A stretch of DNA of 32,822 nucleotides from Henriciella sp. (GTDB lineage: Bacteria > Pseudomonadota > Alphaproteobacteria > Caulobacterales > Hyphomonadaceae), in the NCBI GenBank assembly GCA_027019605.1, contig JALUWJ010000266.1, positions 1 to 32,822 on the forward strand, in the 5' to 3' direction. The notes beneath the pieces were generated by a model that saw nothing but the letters and a program-made list of their open reading frames with translations, did no database searches and was not told the DNA's origin. The translations under genes were made by a program, and so were the position numbers. Positions 10,001-17,641 of the stretch are shown piece by piece (positions within the stretch are counted from its first letter, which is position 1; the number at the start of each line of letters is the position of its first letter).

Positions 10001-12481
10001 TCGATCACCGATAATGACGGATTGTCTGGTGCAACGATCGGGGCCGATGGCGTCATCAACGTGCCCGCCGGAACGCCAGCTGGGACCTATATGATCGGGT
10101 ATCAAATCTGCGAAGCGCTCAATCCGAGCAACTGTGACCCGGCGGTCGCCACGGTCGTCGTTGGCGCCGCTGCGATTAACGCCGAAGATGATGACTTCAC
10201 CTCGACGCCGGTCAATGGCGCTGATGGCGGCCCGGTTGGGAACGTGCTTCCCAACGATACGCTGAACGGCACCCCGGTCAGCCTGACGGACATTTCGATT
10301 ACCGTCATCGATGCGGACCCCGAGCTCGATTTCGATCCGGCAACCGGTGACATCAGCGTCCCGCCTGGAACACCAGCTGGGACCTATACGATCGAGTATG
10401 AGATCTGCGAGACCATCAACCCGACCAATTGCGATACAGCGATTGCGATTGTCCAAGTCGATGCGCCTGCCATTATCGCGGAGAATGATGACTATACAGA
10501 CACGTCAATCAACGGTGCAGATGGCGCGACACTGCCAAGCATATTTGGCAATGATACGCTAAATGGTGACCCGTTCGATCCAGCCGATGTTATCGCTACG
10601 ATTACAGATGATAATGGCCTGACGGGCATTGCTATCAATGACGATGGCTCCGTCTCAATCCCTCCAGGCGCACCTGCTGGGACCTACACTGTCGAATATC
10701 AAATCTGTGAGGCGTTGAATCCAACCAATTGTGACACCGCAACGATTACGTTCACGATTGTCACGGACTCTAGCCTTTCCGGAACCGTGTTCTTAGACGG
10801 AAACGGGGATGAAACCCTTCAAAACGGCGAAACACTGCTGCCGGGATACACGGTTGAATTGAGATCCAACGGCGTTCTGATCGCAACGACGACGACAGAT
10901 GCAAATGGCGCATACTCGTTCGACGGCTTGGATCCGGATTCGACCCACGAAGTTGTGTTCATTGAGACGGACACTGGAACGGTCATCGACACGATCGAGA
11001 TGATTGATCTGATGCCGGGTGAAAACCGAACTGGCCTCGACCAACCTATCGCGCCAACAGGGACGGTCTATGACCTATCGACAAACGAGCCTGTGGTCGG
11101 TGCGATCGTCACGGTTGTTGATGAGAACGGTCAGCCTCTACCTCCGGCATGTTTCAGTGACCCAAGTCAACAAGGCCAAGTGACGGGCAGCGAAGGGTTC
11201 TACTTCTTCGACTTTGTTCCGGGCGGCGCCGCAGCTTGCCCAGCCTCTGGTGGAACTTATCGGATCGAAGTCACGCTGCCGAATGGATTGACCGCCGTTT
11301 ATGGCGCTGCGCCAGCCGATGTCGCCAATGGCGCGCTTGATCCAGGTCTGTGCCCGGATGATGCGGTTAGCGGTCCAATCTGCGAAGTGTCTGGCGAGCC
11401 AACGCGCCCGGATGCGAGCAATGTTCCACCATTCTACGCTGAGTTTACGATCGCAGAGGGTGACCCGGAGTTCGTGAACAACCACCTGCCGATTGATACA
11501 TCGGTCAGTCTTTCACCGCTGAGCGCCACCAAGCGCACACTTTCAGCGACGGCGTCTATCGGCTCGGTTGTTGTCTACACGATTACGATCACCAACCCAC
11601 ATGATGTCCCTCAGTTCAATGTTGATATCGTCGACCAATTGCCTGCAGGCCTCGCCTATATTGATGGTTCAGCGCGAATTGGCGGCGTTGAAGTGGAGCC
11701 GGTACGAGATGGCCGCACGCTGACCTGGTCAGGTCAGAGCGTGCCCCCGCGCGGATCGCTGGAAGTAACCCTCGGTGTCGCGGTTGGCGCGGGTGTGACA
11801 GTCGGAGAGTACGTGAACCTCGCTTATGCTGATAATGGCCCGCAAGACATTCGGATTACAAACATCGCAGAAGCCACGGTCCGCGTGACCCCGGACGAAG
11901 TCTTCGATTGCTCAGAAATCATTGGCAAAGTCTTCGAAGACAAGAACCGGAATGGTATCCAAGATGAGGGTGAAGATGGATTGCCAGGCGTTCGACTGGC
12001 GACGGTCAAAGGCCTGCTTGTCACTACGGATGAATTTGGGCGCTATCACATTGCCTGCGCCGCAACCCCAAAGGTTGGCATCGGGTCAAACTTCATCCTC
12101 AAGCTTGATGATCGTACACTTCCTACGGGCTTCACGGTCACGACGGAGAACCCACGTGTGGTCCGGCTGACACAGGGTAAGATGGGGCAGCTGAACTTTG
12201 GCGTCGGCGCACTTCGTCCGGTCGAGTTCCAGGTCCGCGGAAATGCATTTGAGGCCAGCAGCGCGGAGCTAACCGAAGCGACACTGATCGAAGTCGACAA
12301 GCTCACGCAAACCCTGTCGGAAGAGGCGTCCGTCTTGACCATCGTCTTCTTCGAAGATGCAGGAAGCGAAGCACGGATTTCGGCGCTCGTTTCAGCCATC
12401 GAAAATTCATGGGAAGAGCGCGACTCTCCCTTAGAGCTCATCATTGAAACAGAGGCGGTCAGTTCCAGCCAGAACCCTTGA
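4097..12481 (+). CDS. Giant secreted DUF11/SdrD-B repeat surface protein (2794 aa) with OmpA-like C-terminus
   Basis: Start taken at ATG 4097 because it opens a clean signal peptide (MLKKQMFAILVSAGFAGAAQA, cut after residue 21) and has AAGGA ten bases upstream. The frame also extends to ATG 4037. Architecture: about eight DUF11-type beta-sandwich repeats (residues 22-1156), three SdrD B/Cna-B-like domains with DxNxNGxRDxGE-type calcium loops (about 1157-1526), seven near-identical 100-residue repeats (1527-2223), further SdrD-B/Cna-like domains, a DUF11 domain (about 2480-2600), a last SdrD-B domain with DKNRNGIQDEGE (from 2604), and a degenerate OmpA-like domain (about 2708-2794). This is a long extracellular stalk, probably an adhesin or surface fibre anchored or capped by its C-terminus. 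The next gene encodes its probable outer-membrane partner. Function is inferred from architecture; base composition looks host-like. Confidence 0.9.
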   Translation: MLKKQMFAILVSAGFAGAAQAADLAVSRFQVTAPSGDIYRGAEVTFEVDLDNNDLTPVTDAELTINVPSTMVVTAGNLPASCTTPAFTAPQTLTCSLPTLTRDGSNPDHTFTFIATAQTADAQPGTATISSPTNVDNNASNDSLSVTPTVGAGADIEFTLSSSTGSLPAGGQYSYFGDITNNGPDSVDAAQVEFAMPPSADFGFVSASGTNWTCVQSGGGSQTVTCDYSGAAIASGASFPQITVTGNADISSGTLSAQGDATITEVGLGDPNLSNNLDGPVVVTITPGTDLEARIQIASSFITGDTGTLTLFIDNNGPTDIAGGAQIVHTLSSDLSLDGPLPTGCSESSGTITCTAGSLNSGDTDSFVINITADNDTGGNQTINATVTPPAGIDDPVASNDTGSDTFRIDDPAADVFLQSKTKTPNPVQAGQNMTSTIRIENGGPSVLDWSVANPIVITDDLGPNETYVSVSTSGWSCATAPSPDAGYTTRVTCTTTDSGSVAVDARKTLQIVTVAGAAADSDITNNACVDSSGFAVGDPNTGNNCQSRTSRATTETANLSIEAEVSTSSGAGFVDTASPASALTISDSTVSHFIRLTVSNAAGSDTARTVDIRTDDLAQWMDTTVNFNGGSVTHDTTVSLFSADPGVTCSTLATNNDNIRCEATNLAAGASVSLILQVDRPILEGLRSTTFTVSSPDTVESDTSDNSDVARIDAEPIADLIVNDKRISPNPPQSGGDATYLVDIKNIGPNTGDAVAAADFIDPSLFEVVNVTTTAPGGTCDYNTTTANTATCDMGDVDRDETFQMAISVRPLFPFNGASDPGDFPASHTNTATVSTTTTESDPTVNNTRSLTHDVDAPTLDMRVTNAEPSGFAEPAVYGSTLLYEIETRNGGITRGTGIVTTVSPNPPAGYEMAYNAGSSTLPVGVSCSQASNTDPVICTYPDMSNSDSETVTLAFDIVDAGGGAPISSITFGTTAVVTSDQQTYDTPTANNTAAQTTTVLPSTDLEVMSKTRVSPAPPNPINIAEPVVYDIVFRNNGTSATTQVRLTDTLPGGFERTATAVTFTPSGTATVSGSTCSTGASVLCVVDGFFPANGDTVTMRIEIAASFPYTGSTTDPIVNNASISVGRNASNEAISIDEDSTNNSASSSDGVILVSTISGRVYADDDQSDSFGAGEGIGSVTLTLTGTDLYGNTVSTTVQTAADGTYTFANLPPSNATGYTITQTQPSGYFDYQETAGTASGTVNNASFGNGASTNVISGIVLGEDEDATGYEFADFTEATVSGAIYDDANNNGTRDGGESGIGSGYAATPHVSLTGTDYAGNTVNLTESVNGSGAYSFSSVPPSDATGYTVTQLQEPSGFYDGLEENGSGSTLAGTVDGTEQIVIGVVDPADTFADRNFGQVEVSSIAGIVYEDDNENGTREGGETGTFSGATLELSGLDDLGRNISCTTTSAADGTFSFPVAACTEIRPGTYTITMTASPGGAATGTTSGTPAGTTSTNAISSITITPGTSATGYLFGVGANSIEANNDDFTATPINGADGGDTATVFTDDRLAGAAFADTDVIPSITADGGLTGVSINADGTLTVPAGTPAGTYTVGYRICEAANTGNCDPATAVILIEPPQILANNNDFSGTTINGADGGTTASVFPDDRLNMVAFADAAVIPTILADGGLTGVTINADGTLNVPANTPEATYTVQYQICEALNPTNCDDATAIITVGAPTITANPDDFTGTPINGADGGSTASVFPDDRLNNVPFADALVIPTITSDDGLTGVTINSDGTLDVPAGTPAGTYNVVYQICEALNTGNCDTAIAAILIEPPLIEANPNDFTSTPFNGATGGTTGSVFPDDRLNNLPFADADVIPTIDSDGGLTGVSINPDGTLTVPTGTPAGTYLVSYQICETLNPTNCDDAVATIVVEASPIVANDNDFTSVPIIGASGGPTPSVFPDDTLNGASFADSDVVVSITDNDGLSGATIGADGVINVPAGTPAGTYMIGYQICEALNPSNCDPAVATVVVGAAAINAEDDDFTSTPVNGADGGPVGNVLPNDTLNGTPVSLTDISITVIDADPELDFDPATGDISVPPGTPAGTYTIEYEICETINPTNCDTAIAIVQVDAPAIIAENDDYTDTSINGADGATLPSIFGNDTLNGDPFDPADVIATITDDNGLTGIAINDDGSVSIPPGAPAGTYTVEYQICEALNPTNCDTATITFTIVTDSSLSGTVFLDGNGDETLQNGETLLPGYTVELRSNGVLIATTTTDANGAYSFDGLDPDSTHEVVFIETDTGTVIDTIEMIDLMPGENRTGLDQPIAPTGTVYDLSTNEPVVGAIVTVVDENGQPLPPACFSDPSQQGQVTGSEGFYFFDFVPGGAAACPASGGTYRIEVTLPNGLTAVYGAAPADVANGALDPGLCPDDAVSGPICEVSGEPTRPDASNVPPFYAEFTIAEGDPEFVNNHLPIDTSVSLSPLSATKRTLSATASIGSVVVYTITITNPHDVPQFNVDIVDQLPAGLAYIDGSARIGGVEVEPVRDGRTLTWSGQSVPPRGSLEVTLGVAVGAGVTVGEYVNLAYADNGPQDIRITNIAEATVRVTPDEVFDCSEIIGKVFEDKNRNGIQDEGEDGLPGVRLATVKGLLVTTDEFGRYHIACAATPKVGIGSNFILKLDDRTLPTGFTVTTENPRVVRLTQGKMGQLNFGVGALRPVEFQVRGNAFEASSAELTEATLIEVDKLTQTLSEEASVLTIVFFEDAGSEARISALVSAIENSWEERDSPLELIIETEAVSSSQNP
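8675..10768 (+). repeat. Seven tandem 300-bp coding repeats inside the giant gene
   Basis: Units begin at 8675, 8975, 9275, 9575, 9875, 10175 and 10472: five exact 300-bp periods, then one of 297. Each unit starts NDDFT-like, continues NGADGG, FPDDRLN and LTGVSINADGT, and ends in a PAGTYTVxYQICEALNxxNCD block. Every unit keeps the two cysteines of the C-x7-C pair, suggesting one disulfide per domain. Sequence drift increases toward the last two units, so the first four or five look like the most recent expansion. Confidence 0.95.
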
Positions 12482-12511
12482 CCGTTTCGCCTACGTTTTG
12501 GTGATCGAGAG

Positions 12512-12543
12512 CCCCCAGCAACGTTTCGTTGCTGGGGGTTTTT
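12512..12543 (+). terminator. Rho-independent terminator after the giant gene
   Basis: A perfect 12-bp stem (CCCCCAGCAACG at 12512-12523 with its complement at 12527-12538), a TTT loop and a following T-run. It lies 30 bp after the stop at 12481 and before the outer-membrane gene at 12709. The two surface genes are therefore mostly transcribed separately. Confidence 0.95.
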
Positions 12544-12708
12544 ACTGATTGGAGTGCTGTAAGGAACGGCGCTTAGTCTCTGAATAGTTTACAGATTTAC
12601 CGAAAACTTTAACCAGTGATGGGGGGGTTGTAAACGTCAAATTGACTCTCTTCAGGCATGATCATCCCAAAGCAAGGGTTCTGGCGAATTTTGCTTCAGG
12701 TTTGAGAT

Positions 12709-15700
12709 ATGCGAACCACTCATCGATCAGGATCTACGCTCGCGGGCATACTGTTGTCCGGCGCAGCCCTCGCCCCTATCGCGCAAGCATCTGAAACGCG
12801 TTCTTCCTCGAACGCCGATGACGAAGCAAATCGTTCGATTGCGTTTACAGACGCAAACCACGAAGAACTGCCAAGCCGAAAACTTAATGTCGGCCTGGGG
12901 CAGGGGGGCACAGTCGTTCCTGGGGGCGAGACCGTCTCGTTCATGACGTATTGGAACTATGACCGAGATGTCGCGTTCAGTTCTGTTCGGATCTTCAAGG
13001 CTTCAGATAAGCAACTAAGCTCACCCTTGGCAGATATTCCTTTTACACGGGAGCAGGGTGCCGAGTGGCAAATGCCGGAGACCGGCAATGGGGAATTTAT
13101 CTACGTCCTTCGGGTCTACAATCAGTCTGGCCTCTATGATGAAACCCATCCCAAATCGTTGAAGCGCGGGGCTGTGAAGGATCGCGATATAGATTTGGAG
13201 CATCTGCAAAATCAGATCAAATCCGTTGACAATACGGCGGTCCAGAACATTCAGATCACACCGCGAATCCGCGTGAAAACAGTAACGCGCGTCGCGACGG
13301 ATAAGGTGCAGACAGAAGCATCTAAAGTGGTCGAAGACCACATCGCCACGACGCCATCAGCACCGTCGGTGAAACCGAACTTGGAAGCCCCTTCAAGGGC
13401 GCCCGATGAAGGGGTAGAGACGACAGTCCTCACCGAAACTAAACCTGATCTCACCGCGGAGCTGGACCCCATTCCAGAGGCGCCTGCGACACGTATTCTG
13501 GTGGGTGAGACCTATTGGGCGGACGCCGTGAGTGCGACAAAGCTAGATCGCGAGAGCGATGATTTGCTGCGGCAGTCCGATATCCATGTCAGCTTTGATG
13601 GTTTGGATGTGCAACCGCTTCTGAATGTGGGTCTCGTTGGCGGCGGAACGTCCGTCGTGCCTGGGTCAGGAATTCAGTTCGAGACCTATTGGAATTATAG
13701 CGATTTCATCGATCGAGCGCAGATCGAAGTCTACGATCCAAGTGACAAATACATCGCCGCACCGATTGCCACGCTATTGGTTGATTCCGTTACCGGACGC
13801 GCGGATTGGACGGTGCCAGCCTACCGACGGACGGACGGTTATACATATGTCTTGCGCGTGTTTGATAAGGACGGCCAGTCCGATATAACCGATGCAAAAC
13901 ACCTCGCAATCGTTTCTGAAACGCAGTCCTTGGAAGACGCGCCCAACATGACCGGGCCTATCTATGGAGAAGATGCGACCGCTCGTCGAAACATCGACGT
14001 TCGCGGCGGCGCGATCACGGTATCAGGCACAGGGTTTACGGTAACAAAGGCCGAGACGCTGAGCGTGCGTGGGAAGCCGGTTCTCACTGACACCGATGGC
14101 AGTTTCGCAATCCAAGAAATCATGCCGCCAGGCGAGCATGATGTCTCCGTGCGATACAAAACATCCGACGGACGCGTTGTGCGCACCACAAAGTCTGCAG
14201 AAATCCCCGAGAGCGAGATGTTTTTTGTCGCGCTTGGCGATTTGACGGTCGGAACTCGGTCGAGTGAGGGGCGTGCCTTGCTCGAAGCGAGCGGCGAGGA
14301 CTTTGAGGAAACCTACGTGACGGGGCGCGGGGCGTTTTATCTCAAAGGTAAGATCCAAGGGCGCTATTTGCTCACAGCATCTATGGATACGACTGAGGAC
14401 GATATTGATAATCTGTTCTCAAACCTTTCTGACAAAGACCCACAATCCATTCTCCGGCGCGTGGACCCTGACCGCTATTATCCGGTGTATGGCGATAACT
14501 CGACCTATGTCGAAGATGCCCCAACCCAAGGCCGGTTCTATGTCCGCCTGGAGGATGGCGATGACCATGTCGTGTGGGGGAATTTCTTCACCAATGTGAC
14601 GGACACAGAATTCGCTCAGATTGATCGCGGCCTTTACGGCGCCAAAGCAGAGTATAATTCAGACGCCACGACGGAAGACGGCGAGAAGAAACTGAGAGCG
14701 ACCGTGTTTGCGGCCGATCCGGGGACGATACCCGGTCGCCAGGAATTTCGCGGCACCGGTGGCTCAGTCTATTTCCTCGAGAACCAAGATGTCACGATTG
14801 GCTCGGAGCGGCTCCGCGTCGAGCTACGAGATCAAGACTCAGGACTGGTGCTCGAAACACGCGAGCTGCGCCCGTTTGTGGATTATGAGATCGATTACAT
14901 TCAAGGCCGAGTCATTCTCGCCGCGCCGCTTGCCTCCACAGAGCTGAATGACCAGGTGGTTCGAGATGGCGTCCTCTCCGGCGCTGCGGTCTATCTCGTG
15001 GCGCGGTATGAATACACTCAAGCCTTCGTCGATGTGGCTGGATACTCGACAGGCGGCCGTGCGGAAGCCTGGGTGAACAAGCTGCTTCGACTTGGTGTGA
15101 CTGCACAGAATGAAGAAACCGGCGAGGCGGATCAAACCCTGGTCGCTGGAGATGTTCTGCTCAAAAAATCAGAGCGGACCTTCTTAAAAGCTGAGCTTGC
15201 ACAAACCGAAGGCGCAGCGTTCGAGGAGCGCTCTTCCTTAGACGGCGGATTTACGTTCAATCCGCTGACCAGTGGCCTTGTCGGATCTCAAAAAGCAACC
15301 GCTTGGCGGGTCGAAGGCGCACTGACTGGCGAAGACTTTGATTTGGAGCAGCCTTTGAGCCTGAACGGCTTCTATGAGGACTTAGAGGCTGGATTTTCAG
15401 CACCGGGTCGTCTGACACGCGGCGATACAACCCGGTTCGGCTTTGGGGCTCAATCGGAGATCAATGACCGCGCGTCGCTGGCTTTGAAATATGACTCCGC
15501 TTCGATCGACGAAGCGGTGGATGAAGATACGGCAGCGGCTGATTTGAGGATCGCTCTAAACGAGGATTGGTCGGCGGGCTTAGGCCTCCGCTATAATGAG
15601 CTCTCTGGTCCTCTTAGCCAAAACTCCGGTGATCGAACCGATGCGGGCTTGGAGATACGCAATCAGGTCCACGAAGCCCTTGCGGTTTATGGATTTGGCC

Positions 15701-16872
15701 AGGCAACTCTAGATACGAGTGGGAATCGAGAGGATCTTAATCGCATCGGTCTTGGGATTGAGAGCCGCGTTTGGGATGCGCTTCAAATTCGGGGCGAAGT
15801 ATCAGGCGGCGATGGCGGCACGGGCGCGCTCGCAGGTGTCACATGGCAACGGTCTGATGGCGAAGAATATTATTTGAACTACACGCTGGACGCCGATCGA
15901 ACGGAGCCGGGTGTGGATGGAACCTCCTTCCTGCCGAACACACAGAATAGCCTCACGCTTGGGGGCAAACGACGCTTCACCAGCACGCTCAGCGTATATG
16001 GCGAGGAGCGCGCGACATTCGGCGACCGCGCCGGGCTCACGCATGCCTACGGCCTGGATTATACTTGGAATGATCACTGGACGTTTGGCGCGTCCTTCGA
16101 AATCGGCGATGTGGAAGAGTTCACCCAAACGCTGGAGCGCGAGGCCTATACTGTGACGGCGGGATATGCCGATGAGGCGATCAGCGCGGGCGCGGCCCTC
16201 GAATGGCGGTCCGATGAGGACGCGACAGGGAAGCGAGACACTTGGTTGTTCCGGTCCAATCTCGGGGTCAAAGTCTCGCCCGATTGGACGGCGATCTTGA
16301 AGTATAACATCGCTGAAAGCGACTTCACGGGCGGCGCTTTCTTTGATGGTGACTTCACCGAATTGCAGGTTGCAGGGGCCTATCGCCCAACCGAGAACGA
16401 TCGCCTGAATGCGCTGTTCCGCTACACCTATTTTGAAGAGCTGCCGTCTGCGGAGCAGATTTCAAATTCGGCTCAAACCGGATTGCCGGCGCAGAAGTCG
16501 AATATTTTCAGCGCCGACGCAAACTATCGCGTCACCGACTGGCTGACACTTGGCGGCAAGATAGGGCACCGTGACGGCGAGGTAAGTCTATCGCGAATCG
16601 AGGATGATTTTGTCGAGAATAGCGCGACGCTCCTCGTTGGCCGCGCTGACGTCCACTTCGTCAAAAAGTGGGATGCTTTGATTGAGCTGAGATCTCTCGA
16701 AGTTGATGCCTCCCAAGACAAGAAGACGGGCGCTTTAGCGGCAATCTATCGGCACGTTAGCAACAATGCCAAAGTAGGTCTCGGCTATAACTTCACCGAC
16801 TTCTCAGACGATCTCACAGATCTTTCCTTCAACGATGATGGCTTGTTCCTAAACGTCGTTGCGAAATTCTAA
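12709..16872 (+). CDS. Large outer-membrane beta-barrel protein (1387 aa), probable partner of the giant surface protein
   Basis: Signal peptide at residues 1-27, ending in AQA before SETRS. Two homologous modules follow: residues 59-148 (LNVGLGQGGTVVPGG, FMTYWNYD, YVLRVYNQSG) and about 304-395 (LNVGLVGGGTSVVPG, FETYWNYSD, YVLRVFDKDG). A Thr/Pro/Glu-rich linker separates them. A small beta-sandwich (about 425-500, GGAITVSGTGFTV) leads into a long region of alternating amphipathic strands from about 506 to the end. The last residues, FLNVVAKF, end in Phe, the usual C-terminal signal for BAM-dependent barrels. From memory, proteins of this type accompany DUF11/SdrD-B giants in other proteobacteria, but I know of no experimentally assigned function. 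Export or anchoring of the giant protein is inference. Upstream spacing after the terminator implies its own promoter. Confidence 0.88.
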   Translation: MRTTHRSGSTLAGILLSGAALAPIAQASETRSSSNADDEANRSIAFTDANHEELPSRKLNVGLGQGGTVVPGGETVSFMTYWNYDRDVAFSSVRIFKASDKQLSSPLADIPFTREQGAEWQMPETGNGEFIYVLRVYNQSGLYDETHPKSLKRGAVKDRDIDLEHLQNQIKSVDNTAVQNIQITPRIRVKTVTRVATDKVQTEASKVVEDHIATTPSAPSVKPNLEAPSRAPDEGVETTVLTETKPDLTAELDPIPEAPATRILVGETYWADAVSATKLDRESDDLLRQSDIHVSFDGLDVQPLLNVGLVGGGTSVVPGSGIQFETYWNYSDFIDRAQIEVYDPSDKYIAAPIATLLVDSVTGRADWTVPAYRRTDGYTYVLRVFDKDGQSDITDAKHLAIVSETQSLEDAPNMTGPIYGEDATARRNIDVRGGAITVSGTGFTVTKAETLSVRGKPVLTDTDGSFAIQEIMPPGEHDVSVRYKTSDGRVVRTTKSAEIPESEMFFVALGDLTVGTRSSEGRALLEASGEDFEETYVTGRGAFYLKGKIQGRYLLTASMDTTEDDIDNLFSNLSDKDPQSILRRVDPDRYYPVYGDNSTYVEDAPTQGRFYVRLEDGDDHVVWGNFFTNVTDTEFAQIDRGLYGAKAEYNSDATTEDGEKKLRATVFAADPGTIPGRQEFRGTGGSVYFLENQDVTIGSERLRVELRDQDSGLVLETRELRPFVDYEIDYIQGRVILAAPLASTELNDQVVRDGVLSGAAVYLVARYEYTQAFVDVAGYSTGGRAEAWVNKLLRLGVTAQNEETGEADQTLVAGDVLLKKSERTFLKAELAQTEGAAFEERSSLDGGFTFNPLTSGLVGSQKATAWRVEGALTGEDFDLEQPLSLNGFYEDLEAGFSAPGRLTRGDTTRFGFGAQSEINDRASLALKYDSASIDEAVDEDTAAADLRIALNEDWSAGLGLRYNELSGPLSQNSGDRTDAGLEIRNQVHEALAVYGFGQATLDTSGNREDLNRIGLGIESRVWDALQIRGEVSGGDGGTGALAGVTWQRSDGEEYYLNYTLDADRTEPGVDGTSFLPNTQNSLTLGGKRRFTSTLSVYGEERATFGDRAGLTHAYGLDYTWNDHWTFGASFEIGDVEEFTQTLEREAYTVTAGYADEAISAGAALEWRSDEDATGKRDTWLFRSNLGVKVSPDWTAILKYNIAESDFTGGAFFDGDFTELQVAGAYRPTENDRLNALFRYTYFEELPSAEQISNSAQTGLPAQKSNIFSADANYRVTDWLTLGGKIGHRDGEVSLSRIEDDFVENSATLLVGRADVHFVKKWDALIELRSLEVDASQDKKTGALAAIYRHVSNNAKVGLGYNFTDFSDDLTDLSFNDDGLFLNVVAKF

Positions 16873-16893
16873 GTCCCTGAGCGACCTATGCAA

Positions 16894-16950
16894 GGCGTTT
16901 TAAGACTCGGCGCGATATTGTAGGCTATAGCGCTATCAAACGCCATTTTT
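16894..16950 (+). terminator. Possible long-loop terminator after the outer-membrane gene
   Basis: GGCGTTT (16894-16900) can pair with AAACGCC (16938-16944), followed by ATTTTT. The loop of about 37 nt contains the palindrome ATAGCGCTAT. The stem is short and the loop long, so this is a weak candidate. It lies between the convergent outer-membrane and terS genes. Confidence 0.3.
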
Positions 16951-17009
16951 GTGTCGACACGCCAACAACCGGCGGCATGGCGGGACCCATCTCTGAAAAC
17001 TGAAAAACT

Positions 17010-17534
17010 TCAGAAGTACTTCGCGGCAGGATTTTCATCCGCCGCTTTAAACATCGGAAATTCAGATTTTGAGTGCGGCGACAGTCCAAATTCCTCTGCT
17101 AAGTTGGCTAGTCGTTTCTCAACATCACATCTCATTGCAAACAGCGGGTGTTTACGTGCCATTTTATCGGTGTGAGCGCTGGATGACACGTAGCAGTATC
17201 CCTCTTTTTTGAGTTGGCTATCCAGTTCCTGATACTCTTGGTAACTTCGACAAAAGAGCTCGAACAGTATTCGATATGCCGGCTCTAGCTTGATTGATTG
17301 CGCCGTGAGCTCTGCGAGTCCATACCATATTTTAGACAGCTCATCATCGAAGTGGTCTGGAGGGTCGCCCAGTCTTTCCAGGTTATCGCAAAGAGCTTTA
17401 TGAGATCGTTCCTCAGTTGTTAGGACAGTTACAACTCGAACAGCGCTAGTAAGTTTATCTTTTGACACATTTGACTCCAAAAAAGTTTTCAGCGACTCAA
17501 AAATCTGTGCATAGGTCCCTCCTCCGGTCCCCAC
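17010..17534 (-). CDS. P27-family phage terminase small subunit (TerS)
   Basis: The C-terminal 110 residues match the P27 small terminase pattern: an IWYGLAEL helix, EPAYRILFELFCRSYQEYQE, LKKEGYCYVSS, then KHPLFAMRCDVEKRLANLAEEFGLSPHSKSEF. The order 'HP.. RLANLAEEFGLSP' is characteristic. TerS recognises the pac or cos site and, with the large subunit, packages DNA. No large subunit is encoded here, as in phage satellites that borrow a helper's. The longest start is GTG at 17534. An alternative GTG at 17468, preceded by GGAG with a 6-nt gap, gives 152 residues, closer to the family's usual size. It is the last gene of the minus-strand module, after the iterons. Confidence 0.75.
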   Translation of the reverse strand: MGTGGGTYAQIFESLKTFLESNVSKDKLTSAVRVVTVLTTEERSHKALCDNLERLGDPPDHFDDELSKIWYGLAELTAQSIKLEPAYRILFELFCRSYQEYQELDSQLKKEGYCYVSSSAHTDKMARKHPLFAMRCDVEKRLANLAEEFGLSPHSKSEFPMFKAADENPAAKYF

Positions 17535-17641
17535 GCGTTCGATCTTAAGAAACGAGGGTACCCCTCCCTTCTACTCAGCAGTATACTTGATCAAACCACA
17601 CGGGCAGATGTCGCTGCGACCATATTATTCGACCGCAGAAA

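Noticed and set aside
8335-10456. Long open frames on the minus strand inside the giant gene (up to 221 codons)
   Set aside because: They mirror the 300-bp coding repeats and recur with the same period; no ribosome-binding sites or protein-like character.
16936-16951. Possible third att copy (ends in CGCCAT) between the surface pair and terS
   Set aside because: Only about 8 of 16 positions match the att repeat, mainly the last six bases, which is near chance level.
16951-17175. 74-codon plus-strand ORF after the outer-membrane gene
   Set aside because: Mostly antisense to the conserved C-terminal part of terS, with no ribosome-binding site.
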